Shown here in pieces: positions 1-7,175 of a stretch of DNA of 13,345 nt (its first letter is position 1; each line of letters starts with the position of its first letter). The DNA lies in NCBI GenBank assembly GCA_036260395.1, contig DASZZY010000176.1:1-13345 (forward strand), written 5' to 3'. The DNA comes from DASZZY01 sp036260395. GTDB lineage: Bacteria > Actinomycetota > UBA4738 > CALAEC01. Position numbers and translations under genes: made by a program. Below the pieces are notes generated by a model that was given only the letters and a program-made list of their open reading frames with translations, had not been told where the DNA came from and searched no databases.

Positions 1-1
1 C

Positions 2-124
2 CGCGCCCCCCGGCCCGAGCCCCAGCCGCCGCCGCCGCGGACTCCATCGCGGCCGGCCGACGGCGAGGTCGACCGGGTGGCGCTGGCGCGAGAGTTCGGC
101 CGGCTCCTGGCGGAGGGAGGCTGA
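2..124 (+). CDS. C-terminal end of an unidentified upstream gene (partial)
   Basis: An open frame enters from the left edge and ends at TGA 122-124, one base before the pilB GTG. The visible 40 residues are a proline/arginine-rich, low-complexity stretch followed by a short charged segment ending in DRVALAREFGRLLAEGG, which looks like a terminal amphipathic helix. G and C dominate third codon positions, as in the genes that follow, which supports real coding. The tight junction with pilB suggests co-transcription. The family cannot be recognised from this tail; a Pro-rich linker plus short helix fits many cytoplasmic or membrane-associated proteins. Confidence is limited because the start lies outside the window and high-GC DNA often carries open frames by chance. 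Confidence 0.55.
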   Translation, partial: RAPRPEPQPPPPRTPSRPADGEVDRVALAREFGRLLAEGG

Positions 125-125
125 G

Positions 126-1841
126 GTGGCCAGGGGCCAGAAGCAGGCCGGCGGGGCGCCGCTCAAGCGCACCAAGGATCTCGGCGACGTCCTCGTCGAC
201 GAGGGGCTGATCACCGCGGAGCAGCTCGAGCGGGCCGTCGCCGAGCAGCAGCGGGTGGGCAAGTCGCTGGGCCGCGTGCTGGTGGACCTCGGCATGCTGA
301 AGGAGGCCGAGCTGGTGGCCTCGCTGGCGCGCCAGGTGGGCCTCGACTTCGTCGACCTCGCCGAGCACAGCATCGACCCTTCGGCCGCCGCGCTGATCTC
401 CGAGCAGATGGCCCGGCGGTACCGGGTCCTGCCGATCGGATTCGAGGGCGAGCGGCTGATCGTGGCCATGTCCGATCCGGCGAACGTCTTCGCGATGGAC
501 GACATCCGCACCGTGACCGGCCACGACGTCAAGCCGGTGGTGGCCACGGCGGCGGACGTGGACGCCGCCATCCGACGCTACGGCCAGTTCGAGCAGTCGG
601 CCGAGAACATCGCGTCGGAGGCCGCCACGAAGGCCGAGGACGACCACAAGGCCCTCGACGACCTGCCGGCCGCGGTCGAGGAGGCGCCGATCGTCCGCCT
701 GGTCAACCTGCTGATCACCCAGGGCGTGGCCGACCGGGCCTCCGACATCCACATCGAGCCCACCGAGAAGGACGTCCGGATCCGCTACCGGATCGACGGC
801 GTGCTGCACGAGGTGATGCGCTCGCCGAAGAACATCCACAACGGGCTCATCTCGCGCCTGAAGGTCATGGCGGAGATCAACATCGCCGAGCGGCGGGTGC
901 CGCAGGACGGTCGCGTCGGCCTGGTCGTCGGCGGGAAGGCCGTAGACCTCCGGATCGCCACGCTCCCAACCGTGTACGGCGAGAAGATGGTCATCCGCAT
1001 CCTCGACAAGACCAGCGTCCTGCTCGAGCTCGACGAGCTGGGGCTGTCGGAGCTCCCGTACCGCCGCTTCGAGGAGGCGTTCCGCAAGCCGTACGGGACG
1101 ATCCTGGCCACGGGCCCGACCGGGTCCGGGAAGTCCACCACGCTCTACGCCACGCTGAACATCATCAACACGGTCGACCGCAACATCATCACGGTGGAGG
1201 ACCCGGTCGAGTACCGGCTGGCGGGGATCAACCAGATCCAGGTCAACCCGAAGGCCGGCCTGACGTTCTCCATGGCGCTGCGATCGATCCTCCGGGCCGA
1301 CCCCGACGTCATCCTGGTCGGCGAGATCCGCGACCGGGAGACCGCGCTGATCGCCATGGAGGCCGCGCTGACGGGGCACCTGGTGCTGTCGACGCTGCAC
1401 ACCAACGACGCTCCGTCGGCGGTCACCCGTCTCGTCGAGATGCAGGTCGAGCCCTACCTCGTGGCGTCGGCGCTCGACTGCGTGGTGGCTCAGCGGCTGG
1501 CCCGCCGCCTGTGCGGCAAGTGCAAGGAGCCGTACCCCGTGACCGAGGTGGAGCTCCAGGCGGCGGGATTCACCCCCGACGTGGCCGAGGCGACCGAGCA
1601 GCTCTACCGGCCCAAGGGCTGCGCGCACTGCGGCCAGACCGGCTACCGGGGACGGCTGGGACTCTACGAGGTCATGCCGGTGACCGAGGAGATCGAGCGG
1701 ATGACCGCGGAGAACCGTTCCTCGGATGAGATGCGTCGGCTGGCGATCGAGCAGGGGATGATGACGCTCCGCGACGACGGGTTGGAGAAGGTACGCATGG
1801 GACACACGTCCCTCGAGGAGATCTTCAGGGTGGTGGTCTGA
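126..1841 (+). CDS. pilB: Type IV pilus extension ATPase PilB (GspE family) with MshEN-type N-terminus
   Basis: Hexameric cytoplasmic ATPase that powers addition of pilin subunits through PilC. The 571 residues match the usual PilB length. Residues 18-70 hold two 24-residue MshEN motifs separated by five residues; this is the family's cyclic-di-GMP binding fold. A second N-terminal subdomain runs to about residue 155. The ATPase core has DIHIEP near 207, Walker A GPTGSGKST at 330-338 (Lys336), and a Walker B region DPDVILVGEIRD at 392-403. The four zinc cysteines typical of PilB/GspE are C463, C466, C499 and C502. The start is GTG 126, preceded by GGAGGGAGG at 112-120. The stop TGA (1839-1841) overlaps the pilT ATG by one base. 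The zinc cysteines and MshEN region separate it from PilT. Confidence 0.97.
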   Translation: MARGQKQAGGAPLKRTKDLGDVLVDEGLITAEQLERAVAEQQRVGKSLGRVLVDLGMLKEAELVASLARQVGLDFVDLAEHSIDPSAAALISEQMARRYRVLPIGFEGERLIVAMSDPANVFAMDDIRTVTGHDVKPVVATAADVDAAIRRYGQFEQSAENIASEAATKAEDDHKALDDLPAAVEEAPIVRLVNLLITQGVADRASDIHIEPTEKDVRIRYRIDGVLHEVMRSPKNIHNGLISRLKVMAEINIAERRVPQDGRVGLVVGGKAVDLRIATLPTVYGEKMVIRILDKTSVLLELDELGLSELPYRRFEEAFRKPYGTILATGPTGSGKSTTLYATLNIINTVDRNIITVEDPVEYRLAGINQIQVNPKAGLTFSMALRSILRADPDVILVGEIRDRETALIAMEAALTGHLVLSTLHTNDAPSAVTRLVEMQVEPYLVASALDCVVAQRLARRLCGKCKEPYPVTEVELQAAGFTPDVAEATEQLYRPKGCAHCGQTGYRGRLGLYEVMPVTEEIERMTAENRSSDEMRRLAIEQGMMTLRDDGLEKVRMGHTSLEEIFRVVV

Positions 1842-2953
1842 TGAGCATGGTCATGGATCGGGGATCGGAGACGCAGGTCCCTATCGCGGAGCTGCTGGAG
1901 CACGTGCTGGATCGGGGAGCCAGCGACCTCCACATCACGGCGGGGACCGCGCCCGTGGTTCGGGTCAACGGCGACCTCGCCCGGCTGGACGGGTATCCGT
2001 CGCTCTCGGCCGAGGAGCTCCAGCGGATGATCTACTCCGTCCTCACCCAGAAGCAGCGCGAGCGCCTGGAGCAGGAGCTCGAGCTCGACGTCTCGTACGC
2101 GCTTCCGGGCAAGGCCCGGTTCCGGGTCAACGTCTACTTCCAGCGCGACGCCATGGGCGCCGCGTTCCGGCTGATCCCCTTCCAGATCAAGACCATCGAG
2201 GAGCTCCGCCTCCCACCGAAGGTCGAGGACTTCGCCCGCATCCCGCGGGGTCTCGTGCTCGTGACCGGCCCCACCGGTTCGGGGAAGTCGACCACGCTCG
2301 CCACACTGGTCGACGTCGTGAACTCCGAGCAGGACGTCCACATCATGACGGTCGAGGATCCGATCGAGTTCCTCCACCAGCACAAGCGCTCGGTGGTCAA
2401 CCAGCGCGAGGTCGGGCACGATACCCACTCGTTCGCCTCGGCGCTCAAACACGTGCTCCGGCAGGATCCTGATGTCATCCTGGTCGGCGAGATGCGGGAC
2501 CTGGAGACGATCTCGACGGCGCTCACCGCCGCGGAGACCGGCCACCTGGTGTTCGCCACGCTCCACACCCAGGACGCCCCGCAGACGATCGACCGCATCA
2601 TCGACGTGTTCCCCCCGTTCCAGCAGCAACAGGTGCGGGTGCAGCTGGCGGCCACGCTCCAGGGCGTGGTGACCCAGCAGCTGCTCCCGACCGCGGACGG
2701 GCGAGGGCGGATCGCCGGAGTGGAGATCCTGGTGGCGACGCCCGCGGTGCGGAACCTGATCCGCGAGGCCAAGATCCACCAGATCTACTCGACGATGCAG
2801 GCCGGCGGGAAATACGGGATGCAGACCATGGACCAGTCCCTGGCCAGCCTGGTGCGGGCCAGGGAGATCACGTACGAGACCGCGGTCAGCGTGTGCCACG
2901 ACGTGGCCGAGCTGAGCCGGATGCTCGGGAAGACGGGTGTCGCCGGTGGCTAA
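1841..2953 (+). CDS. pilT: Type IV pilus retraction ATPase PilT
   Basis: Hexameric ATPase that drives pilus depolymerisation (twitching, DNA uptake, surface sensing). At 370 residues it has normal PilT length and lacks the N-terminal MshEN and zinc-cysteine regions of PilB. Visible motifs are SDLHI near residue 29, Walker A GPTGSGKST at 143-151 (Lys149), Walker B DPDVILVGEMRD at 209-220, the His-box ETGHLVFATLHT, and the PilT-diagnostic AVRNLIRE at 302-309 (AIRNLIRE in most homologues). The ATG overlaps the pilB stop (TGATG), indicating translational coupling, and its 3' end overlaps pilC. A PilU-type paralogue is less likely because it is the only retraction-type ATPase seen and carries the full C-terminal motif. 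Confidence 0.96.
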   Translation: MSMVMDRGSETQVPIAELLEHVLDRGASDLHITAGTAPVVRVNGDLARLDGYPSLSAEELQRMIYSVLTQKQRERLEQELELDVSYALPGKARFRVNVYFQRDAMGAAFRLIPFQIKTIEELRLPPKVEDFARIPRGLVLVTGPTGSGKSTTLATLVDVVNSEQDVHIMTVEDPIEFLHQHKRSVVNQREVGHDTHSFASALKHVLRQDPDVILVGEMRDLETISTALTAAETGHLVFATLHTQDAPQTIDRIIDVFPPFQQQQVRVQLAATLQGVVTQQLLPTADGRGRIAGVEILVATPAVRNLIREAKIHQIYSTMQAGGKYGMQTMDQSLASLVRAREITYETAVSVCHDVAELSRMLGKTGVAGG

Positions 2954-4154
2954 GACCTACACCTACCGAGTCAGGGACCGCTCCGGCTCGCTCCGCAACG
3001 GGGAGCTCCTGGCGGACAGCCAGGAGCTGGTCCTGGCCCGGCTGCGGGAGCTCGACTACATCCCGCTGCAGATCAAGGTCAAGCGGGAGGGGATGTCGCG
3101 AGAGATCAACCTCCGCCAGAAGGTCAAGCTGAAGGATCTGGCGCTGTTCTCACGCCAGTTCGCGACGATGATCAACTCCGGCCTGCCGCTGCTCCGGAGC
3201 CTGGCGATCCTGGAGGAGCAGACGCAGAGCAGCCAGCTGACCAAGGTCATCGCGGACGTCCGCGTCGAGGTGGAGCAGGGGACCGCCCTCTCTGCCGCCA
3301 TGGGCAAGCATCCCAAGGCCTTCCCGGCGCTCTACGTGGCGATGTGCAGGGCCGGGGAGACCTCGGGCACCTTGGATCAGGTGCTCTTGCGCTTGGCGGA
3401 GACCCTCGAGCGAGAGGTCTCGTTGCGCCAGCGGATCAAGTCCGCGATGACCTACCCCATCGTGGTCCTGGGCCTCGTGGTGATCATCCTGACCGCGATG
3501 CTGGTGTTCGTCGTCCCCCAGTTCGAGGACCTGTTCGCCGACCTCGGAGGGGTCCTCCCCCTCCCGACTCGCCTGCTCCTGAAGGTCTCGGACATCGTCA
3601 GGAGCTTCTTCCTGTTCGTGGTCGGAGGCTTCGTGCTGGCGGTCTTCGGCTTCCGGCAGTGGTTGAAGACCGAACGTGGCCGGTACCTGTTCGACCGGTT
3701 CAAGCTGAAGATCCCGATCTTCGGGCAGCTCTTCCACAAGACGGCCCTGTCGCGCTTCGCCCGCAACCTCGGCGTCCTCAGCCGCTCGGGCGTGCCCATC
3801 CTTCAGGCGCTGGACATCGTGGCGGACACCGTGAACAACGCGCTGGTGGCCGAGGCGGTGCGTGACATGCAGGAACACGTCAAGCAGGGAGAGAGCCTGG
3901 CCCAGCCGCTCCAGCAACACAAGGTCTTTCCTCCGATGGTCGTCCAGATGCTCTCCGTGGGCGAGGAGACGGGCGCTCTCGACACCATGCTCGAGAAGGT
4001 CGCCGAGTTCTACGACGACGAGATCACCGCGATGGTGGACTCACTGACCGCCATGATCGAGCCGGTCCTGATCGCCATCGTCGGCGGGGTCGTCGGCCTG
4101 ATCATCATCGCGCTCTACATGCCGATGTTCCGGATCTTCGACCTGATCAAGTAG
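2937..4154 (+). CDS. pilC: Type IV pilus inner-membrane platform protein PilC
   Basis: Polytopic platform protein that couples PilB and PilT rotation to pilin insertion or extraction. The 405 residues contain the two T2SSF domains of the family, about 68-191 and 271-393, and three hydrophobic segments at about 175-195, 221-241 and 375-397, typical of PilC/GspF. The second domain repeats the first (FARNLGVLSRSGVPILQAL against FSRQFATMINSGLPLLRSL). The annotated GTG at 2937 overlaps pilT by 17 bases with a GGGA about seven bases upstream. An in-frame GTG at 2946 would give a protein starting MAKTYTYR, and the choice is open. The stop TAG is at 4152-4154; pilA follows after a 128-base control region rather than a tight junction. 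Confidence 0.95.
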   Translation: MSPVAKTYTYRVRDRSGSLRNGELLADSQELVLARLRELDYIPLQIKVKREGMSREINLRQKVKLKDLALFSRQFATMINSGLPLLRSLAILEEQTQSSQLTKVIADVRVEVEQGTALSAAMGKHPKAFPALYVAMCRAGETSGTLDQVLLRLAETLEREVSLRQRIKSAMTYPIVVLGLVVIILTAMLVFVVPQFEDLFADLGGVLPLPTRLLLKVSDIVRSFFLFVVGGFVLAVFGFRQWLKTERGRYLFDRFKLKIPIFGQLFHKTALSRFARNLGVLSRSGVPILQALDIVADTVNNALVAEAVRDMQEHVKQGESLAQPLQQHKVFPPMVVQMLSVGEETGALDTMLEKVAEFYDDEITAMVDSLTAMIEPVLIAIVGGVVGLIIIALYMPMFRIFDLIK

Positions 4155-4193
4155 GCGCGCGCCCCCCCGAGCGACCGATCCGTGAATCTCCGC

Positions 4194-4223
4194 GGAAAGT
4201 TGCTCGGGGGGCTCAACTTTTCC
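4194..4223. repeat. Imperfect inverted repeat overlapping the pilA -35 region
   Basis: The arms GGAAAGTTG (4194-4202) and CAACTTTTCC (4214-4223) are complementary apart from one extra T. They are separated by a G-rich 11-base centre. The right arm covers most of the candidate -35 element at 4213-4220, so protein binding here could block or assist the promoter. A second short repeat, CGGCGG-ct-CCGCCG (4223-4236), fills the promoter spacer. If transcription starts near 4247, neither repeat would be in the mRNA, which favours a DNA operator reading over an RNA hairpin. The binding protein is unknown. Confidence 0.4.
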
Positions 4224-4240
4224 GGCGGCTCCGCCGATAT
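4213..4240 (+). promoter_or_regulatory. Sigma-28 (FliA/WhiG-type)-like promoter for pilA
   Basis: TCAACTTT (4213-4220), 12 bases, then GCCGATAT (4233-4240). The known sigma-28 consensus is TAAAGTTT, about 11 bases, GCCGATAA. The -10 element matches at seven of eight positions and the -35 at six of eight; the spacer is one base longer than the classical one. The site lies 43 bases before the probable pilA ATG, predicting a start near 4247 and a 5' leader of about 36 bases. No convincing sigma-A promoter was seen in this gap, and no terminator after pilC, so read-through from pilBTC may add to pilA expression. Confidence 0.5.
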
Positions 4241-4255
4241 CCATGCCATCAAACG

Positions 4256-4275
4256 CTTCAGCCCGTGAAGGGAGG
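4256..4275 (+). promoter_or_regulatory. pilA leader hairpin abutting a strong ribosome binding site
   Basis: CTTCA (4256-4260) and TGAAG (4266-4270) form a perfect five-base-pair stem with loop GCCCG. It directly abuts GGAGG at 4271-4275, the Shine-Dalgarno sequence of pilA. GGAGG is seven bases from ATG 4283 and four bases from ATG 4280, which favours 4283 as the start. The stem is short; it may place the ribosome site or protect the 5' end rather than act as a switch. Confidence 0.45.
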
Positions 4276-4282
4276 TGACATG

Positions 4283-4798
4283 ATGCTGAAGAAGATTCGC
4301 GAGATGCAGGACGAGAAGGGCTTCACGCTCATCGAACTCATGATCGTCGTCCTGATCATCGCCATCCTGCTGGCTATCGCCATCCCGACGTTCCTGCGGA
4401 TCCGCGCGAGCGCTCAGGACCGGGCAGCGCAGTCGTCCGTGACGACCGCTCTCAAGGCCGAGGAGTCGTATTACGACGCCGGCTTCGAGGAGTTCACCGC
4501 GGACGCGGCGGAGCTGGAGGAGAGCGAGTCGGCCATCGACTACGCGACCGGTGGTGCCGGCGCGACGTGTGCGTCCATCGATGCGGACGGTCCGAAGTGC
4601 GTCCAGGTGGCCGTGTCCGACACGAACCTGCCGGCCGACAACGACACCGTCACGTTGGTGGCGCGGTCGGCGAGTGGGACGTACTGGGCGATCCGGGACG
4701 TGCAGACGAACCCCGGCGCCGGGACGTTCTACGGCAGTGGCGACAGCGCGGCCGCGGCTATCACCGATGCCGTGAACGCCGAGTGGGACGGAGACTAA
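4283..4798 (+). CDS. pilA: Type IV prepilin, probable major pilin PilA
   Basis: Precursor of the structural subunit of the pilus fibre. From ATG 4283 it has 171 residues: a 13-residue positively charged leader ending EKG, then the mature N-terminus FTLIELMIVVLIIAILLAIA. Cleavage is after Gly13, Phe14 is N-methylated, and mature Glu5 (residue 18) is present. The mature protein is about 158 residues: one long hydrophobic helix, an acidic globular head, and two cysteines eleven residues apart that could form a disulfide loop. Major-pilin status is inferred from its own promoter-like sequence, strong ribosome site and dedicated terminator; the neighbouring prepilins lack these. An upstream in-frame GTG at 4265 would place the Shine-Dalgarno sequence inside the gene and is rejected. 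ATG 4280 remains possible. Confidence 0.92.
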   Translation: MLKKIREMQDEKGFTLIELMIVVLIIAILLAIAIPTFLRIRASAQDRAAQSSVTTALKAEESYYDAGFEEFTADAAELEESESAIDYATGGAGATCASIDADGPKCVQVAVSDTNLPADNDTVTLVARSASGTYWAIRDVQTNPGAGTFYGSGDSAAAAITDAVNAEWDGD

Positions 4799-4816
4799 GA
4801 GCAACATCTCCCTGAT

Positions 4817-4854
4817 CCGAAGGCCCCGGTTCTCGCCGGGGCCTTCGGCGTTTT
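4817..4854 (+). terminator. Intrinsic terminator after pilA
   Basis: CCGAAGGCCCCGG (4817-4829) pairs perfectly over 13 bases with CCGGGGCCTTCGG (4836-4848), with a six-base loop. CG then TTTT follow at 4849-4854. It starts 18 bases after the pilA stop. It is the only strong rho-independent terminator in the window and splits pilA from the minor-pilin operon, so pilA can be made in excess of the minor pilins. Confidence 0.9.
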
Positions 4855-4858
4855 CCCC

Positions 4859-4886
4859 TAAGGGTTGGCCTCTCCGATTCCGATAG
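4859..4886 (+). promoter_or_regulatory. Weaker sigma-28-like promoter candidate before the minor-pilin operon
   Basis: TAAGGGTT (4859-4866), 12 bases, TCCGATAG (4879-4886). Each half matches the sigma-28 consensus (TAAAGTTT / GCCGATAA) at six of eight positions, and the 12-base spacer equals that of the stronger site before pilA. It lies directly after the pilA terminator, where a new promoter is needed to express the next genes. The predicted start near 4893 would give a leader of about 28 bases to the fimT ATG. Confidence 0.33.
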
Positions 4887-4920
4887 ATACAGGGACAATC
4901 TGGAGCCGGCGCTGACAGAC

Positions 4921-5451
4921 ATGATCAAATCTCACCCAAAGGTCCGTGACCAGCGAGGGTTCACGCTCGTGGAGCTGATGATCAGCTTGGCGATCTTCGG
5001 CATCCTCCTCGGCATCGCGGTTCCGACGATCAACCTCACCGTGAACCGCCAGCGCCTTCATGCGACCGCCCGTGAGGTGCTTTCCGTCCTCCGAAGCGCC
5101 CGAGACGCCGCGGTGAACGAGGGGGTGCCGCGGTACGTCCTGCTGCGCGCGGGCCCGGGCGGCGAACCCGGCAGCTACCAGGTCTACGCGTACCGGGGCG
5201 GAGCCTGGGTCACGGACCGGAACGAGGTGCCGTTCAAGGGTTCGGTGGACCTCGCCGGCACGACGCTCCCGGCCCTGTCCGGGGCGCCGACGGCCGGAGC
5301 CCAGGTGCCTCAGCATGCCGCCTACTTCGACAGCCGGGGTCGGTATCCATCGGGTCATTCCGGCTCCTACACGATGACGTTCCAGCCGTCCACGGGTGAT
5401 CCCATCGTCCTGACGCTGTACCCCCAGACCGGGCAGGTGACGGGGCTGTGA
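4921..5451 (+). CDS. fimT: Minor pilin, GspH/FimT-like
   Basis: Minor prepilin of the GspH/FimT group, thought to help prime fibre assembly at the tip. In the 176 residues, a 13-residue leader ends DQRG and the mature protein begins FTLVELMISLAIFGILLGIA, with Glu5 at residue 18. The C-terminal half shows the group's pattern: an aromatic-Asp-x-x-Gly segment (YFDSRGRYPSG near 135), beta strands, and a closing LYPQTGQV. ATG 4921 is the only sensible start, because it gives a normal leader, although the upstream sequence holds only a poor GGAG about 15 bases away. The stop TGA overlaps the next gene's GTG in a GTGA junction. Confidence 0.85.
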   Translation: MIKSHPKVRDQRGFTLVELMISLAIFGILLGIAVPTINLTVNRQRLHATAREVLSVLRSARDAAVNEGVPRYVLLRAGPGGEPGSYQVYAYRGGAWVTDRNEVPFKGSVDLAGTTLPALSGAPTAGAQVPQHAAYFDSRGRYPSGHSGSYTMTFQPSTGDPIVLTLYPQTGQVTGL

Positions 5452-7175
5452 CCCGCTGGCTCGCGTCGGCCCGCAGCGAGCGGGGTTTCACGCTGATCGA
5501 GATGAGCTTCGCCGTGGGCGTCTTCGGCATCGCGCTCTTGGGCCTGTCGTTCGTGTTCCGCAGCGCCTTCACCACCGTCAGCGTCGTCCGGGTGGGCCAG
5601 CTGGCCAAGACCCTGGCTCAGGAGAAGCTCGAGGAGGTCCGAAGCCTTCCCTTCTATGTCTCGCAGAAAGAGGAGACGACGGATGTGGACCTCCTCGACC
5701 GGTACTTCCCCGACGACCAGAGCGTCACCACGCCCACGGGGGCGGCGGGCACCTATGACAGCACCTCCGGAACGTGGACGTTCACCAGCCGAGACTCGAT
5801 CGATCCGGCCAACGCCCCGGCGTTCACCCGCGACGTCGTCGTCCGGTTCGTCGTGCCGGGAACGCTCCAGCCGCAGGCTCCGATCGCCGGGTACAGCAGC
5901 GACGTGGCGGACGCCGACATGCCCGCGACGGATGCTGTCAGGGTCACGGTGACGGTGTCGTGGGCGAGCCGGGGGGAGGCGCGATCGGTCTCCCTGGACA
6001 CCGTGATCGCGAGGGTCCGCCGCGAGGGACCGGAGGTCGAGGCGTCCGGCTCGGCCCTCGGAGCGCAGGTATCCGGCGTGACGTTCCAGGACGGGAGCAC
6101 GCCAGCCGCGGTCGTGGCCCTGCTCGCCGACACGGCAGTGGCCTTCCGAGAGGTCACCGAATCCTCCTCTCAGGCATCCGCCGACGCGGTCGAGGCCGAG
6201 GAGACCGATCCGGTCACGAACGTCCCCCTCCAGGACCCGGCCCCCAGCGGCGACGAATCGGCGTCGACCGCCCCAAACTCCACCACGGGCAACGAGCAGA
6301 CCGGCTCTGCCCCCCTGGTCGGCGGCTCGCTGGCGTCGGTGAACGACACCGAGCCCGTCGTCATCGCGGCGTGGGGGTCGCGAACGGCGGCCGCCAGCAC
6401 GCAGGCCCGGGTGTCGTCGGCGCACACGCTCAACCCGGAGAGCCACGCGCAAGCCGTGGCCGACGACGTGCTCGTCAACGCCCGGGACGCCGGCCAGCCG
6501 CTGCCGCATGCGGTCGTCGAGTTCGGCGCGGTCGCGAGCACGGTCGAGGAGCGATCCACCGAGCTCAGCACCTCCGTGGCGGCCTCGGTGGACGTCTCGC
6601 CCTTCGGAGACGACCCGGGCGTCACCGTGTGGGCCGCTCCGCAACTCGCCGGCGACGAGGACTTCCGGGGCGTCCTGATCATCTCGTCGCTGCACGTGGA
6701 CGTCGAGAGCGAAGCGTCGAGCGCGACCTCCGACACCATCGTGAACTGGGAGGTCCAGGGCCTCCAGGTCTGGGATCCCGAGCTCCAAACCGACGAAGAT
6801 GCCGGCGGATACACGGCCCCCGTCAGCTTCGGGATGGTGGCCGGCTGCGGCGGCTGGGTGGGCGACCCGTCGCTGTGCGGGCCCACCCGCACGGACGGGA
6901 AGAGCCAGTTCGAGAATCCCAATCCCGTCGTGCTTCCACCCGCCTACGTGGGCGACGACGGGGAGTCCGTGTCGCTGTCGATCGTGGCCGGCGTGACGAT
7001 CGAGGACGCCGAGGCCGACGCCGCGGCGGGCATCTCGAGCGCCTCGGCGGCCCAGAAGAACGTGCTGACCATCACGACGAGGGACGACGTGGCCGGGACC
7101 ATGCCCTTGGAGCCGATGCTGCTCGGGATCGGCAGCGTCGCCACGAACTCCTCCTATGTCTCCCATGAGCACTAG
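5448..7175 (+). CDS. pilV: PilV-like minor pilin with a very large C-terminal extension
   Basis: Prepilin of 575 residues, about three times the usual PilV length. The 13-residue leader ends SERG; the mature N-terminus FTLIEMSFAVGVFGIALLG keeps Glu5 (residue 18). Residues 40-192 look like an ordinary PilV body, with AQEKLEEVRSLPF near 57-69 and a terminal VRVTVTVSW strand pair at 164-172. From about 195 to 575 there is extra sequence I cannot assign. It has a Ser/Thr/acidic low-complexity linker (about 235-300), then Ala/Ser/Val-rich, beta-prone stretches with two cysteines (C467, C477) near a Gly/Trp-rich turn. Its place among tip pilins suggests an exposed adhesin or binding module, but this is inference. 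The GTG start overlaps the fimT stop by four bases. Codon use looks continuous across the junction, with no sign of a frameshift. Confidence 0.82.
   Translation: MTRWLASARSERGFTLIEMSFAVGVFGIALLGLSFVFRSAFTTVSVVRVGQLAKTLAQEKLEEVRSLPFYVSQKEETTDVDLLDRYFPDDQSVTTPTGAAGTYDSTSGTWTFTSRDSIDPANAPAFTRDVVVRFVVPGTLQPQAPIAGYSSDVADADMPATDAVRVTVTVSWASRGEARSVSLDTVIARVRREGPEVEASGSALGAQVSGVTFQDGSTPAAVVALLADTAVAFREVTESSSQASADAVEAEETDPVTNVPLQDPAPSGDESASTAPNSTTGNEQTGSAPLVGGSLASVNDTEPVVIAAWGSRTAAASTQARVSSAHTLNPESHAQAVADDVLVNARDAGQPLPHAVVEFGAVASTVEERSTELSTSVAASVDVSPFGDDPGVTVWAAPQLAGDEDFRGVLIISSLHVDVESEASSATSDTIVNWEVQGLQVWDPELQTDEDAGGYTAPVSFGMVAGCGGWVGDPSLCGPTRTDGKSQFENPNPVVLPPAYVGDDGESVSLSIVAGVTIEDAEADAAAGISSASAAQKNVLTITTRDDVAGTMPLEPMLLGIGSVATNSSYVSHEH

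Noticed and set aside
4155..4282. Cyclic-di-GMP (GEMM) riboswitch before pilA
   Set aside because: Considered because such switches often control pilin genes and hairpins are present. The conserved GEMM core elements were not found, and two of the three repeats lie upstream of the predicted transcript start.
4283..4798. Electrically conductive (e-pilin) type PilA
   Set aside because: Some aromatic residues cluster near SYYDAGFEEF, but the protein has a full-size acidic head rather than the short aromatic-dense form; nothing in the sequence supports conductivity.
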